Assembly: GCA_038253325.1 (NCBI GenBank)
Contig: JBBSHE010000022.1
Location: 1-46,861 of the forward strand
Length of the DNA: 46,861 bases
Origin: JBBSHE01 sp038253325
GTDB lineage: Bacteria; Actinomycetota; Actinomycetes; Propionibacteriales; Nocardioidaceae
Direction of reading: 5' to 3'
The translations under genes and the position numbers were made by a program. Position 1 is the first letter of the stretch. Every line of letters starts with the position of its first letter. Shown one piece after another: positions 46,812 to 46,861 of the stretch. The notes beneath the pieces were generated by a model. That model saw only the letters and a program-made list of their open reading frames with translations. It was not told the DNA's origin and searched no databases.

Positions 46812-46861
46812 GCTCACGACATCACCGCGGTCAAGGCCCGTCACACGTTGAAGCGGAACGA

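Overview
The window is high-GC chromosomal DNA from an actinomycete. Several things point there: a mycothiol biosynthesis gene (mshB), GTG and TTG starts, many genes with a TANNNT box 6-7 nt before the start codon, DUF3117, DivIVA-like and FolP2-like proteins, and a gene order that closely follows the Mycobacterium tuberculosis Rv1232c-Rv1170 segment. A member of the Nocardioidaceae/Kribbellaceae (Propionibacteriales) would fit, but the genus cannot be fixed from sequence reading alone. No rRNA, tRNA, CRISPR array, prophage or complete insertion sequence was seen.

Layout. 1-1979 is a small junk island: a possible transposase tail at the very edge, a nitronate monooxygenase gene that looks foreign, and a broken HigA-type antitoxin. 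1980-3532 holds a DMT transporter and a split-barrel flavin-type protein. From 3647 to 33042 runs a conserved backbone: MgtE-N/CBS protein, DUF1003, Mrp, TatB, HtrA, O-methyltransferase, DUF3117, Tag, DivIVA-like, FolP2-like, LOG protein, dapE, dapD, dapC, fdxA, mshB. Inserted into it are a GNAT and a kinase-like gene, a PaaX/enoyl-CoA hydratase pair, a Pr6Pr membrane protein, a secreted beta-propeller protein, and between dapE and dapD an operon of four enzymes: reductase-HAD fusion, zinc alcohol dehydrogenase, LarA-like protein and lyso-lipid acyltransferase. Three lysine/diaminopimelate genes (dapE, dapD, dapC) lie within 11 kb. sigE-rseA, gpgS and glgA/glgC, which mycobacteria carry in this block, are absent at the matching positions.

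33043-46861: a DrrAB-type ABC exporter behind a promoter with a neat palindromic operator candidate; a DUF559 protein flanked by near-identical repeats; a NUDIX-phosphotransferase fusion; a three-gene succinate dehydrogenase operon (large membrane anchor, SdhA, SdhB); pterin carbinolamine dehydratase; an ECF sigma factor with a membrane partner; Hsp20 and a divergent HspR-like regulator; an MFS transporter with an apparent one-base frameshift; and a glutamate-cysteine ligase family 2 enzyme.

The most noteworthy points are the four-gene operon at 19649-25761, whose pathway I cannot name, and a set of intergenic palindromes. Those palindromes fall into word families (ACTTGTCGG, TTTGCCATG, ACGGCTGACGAA), and two pairs bracket a single gene each.
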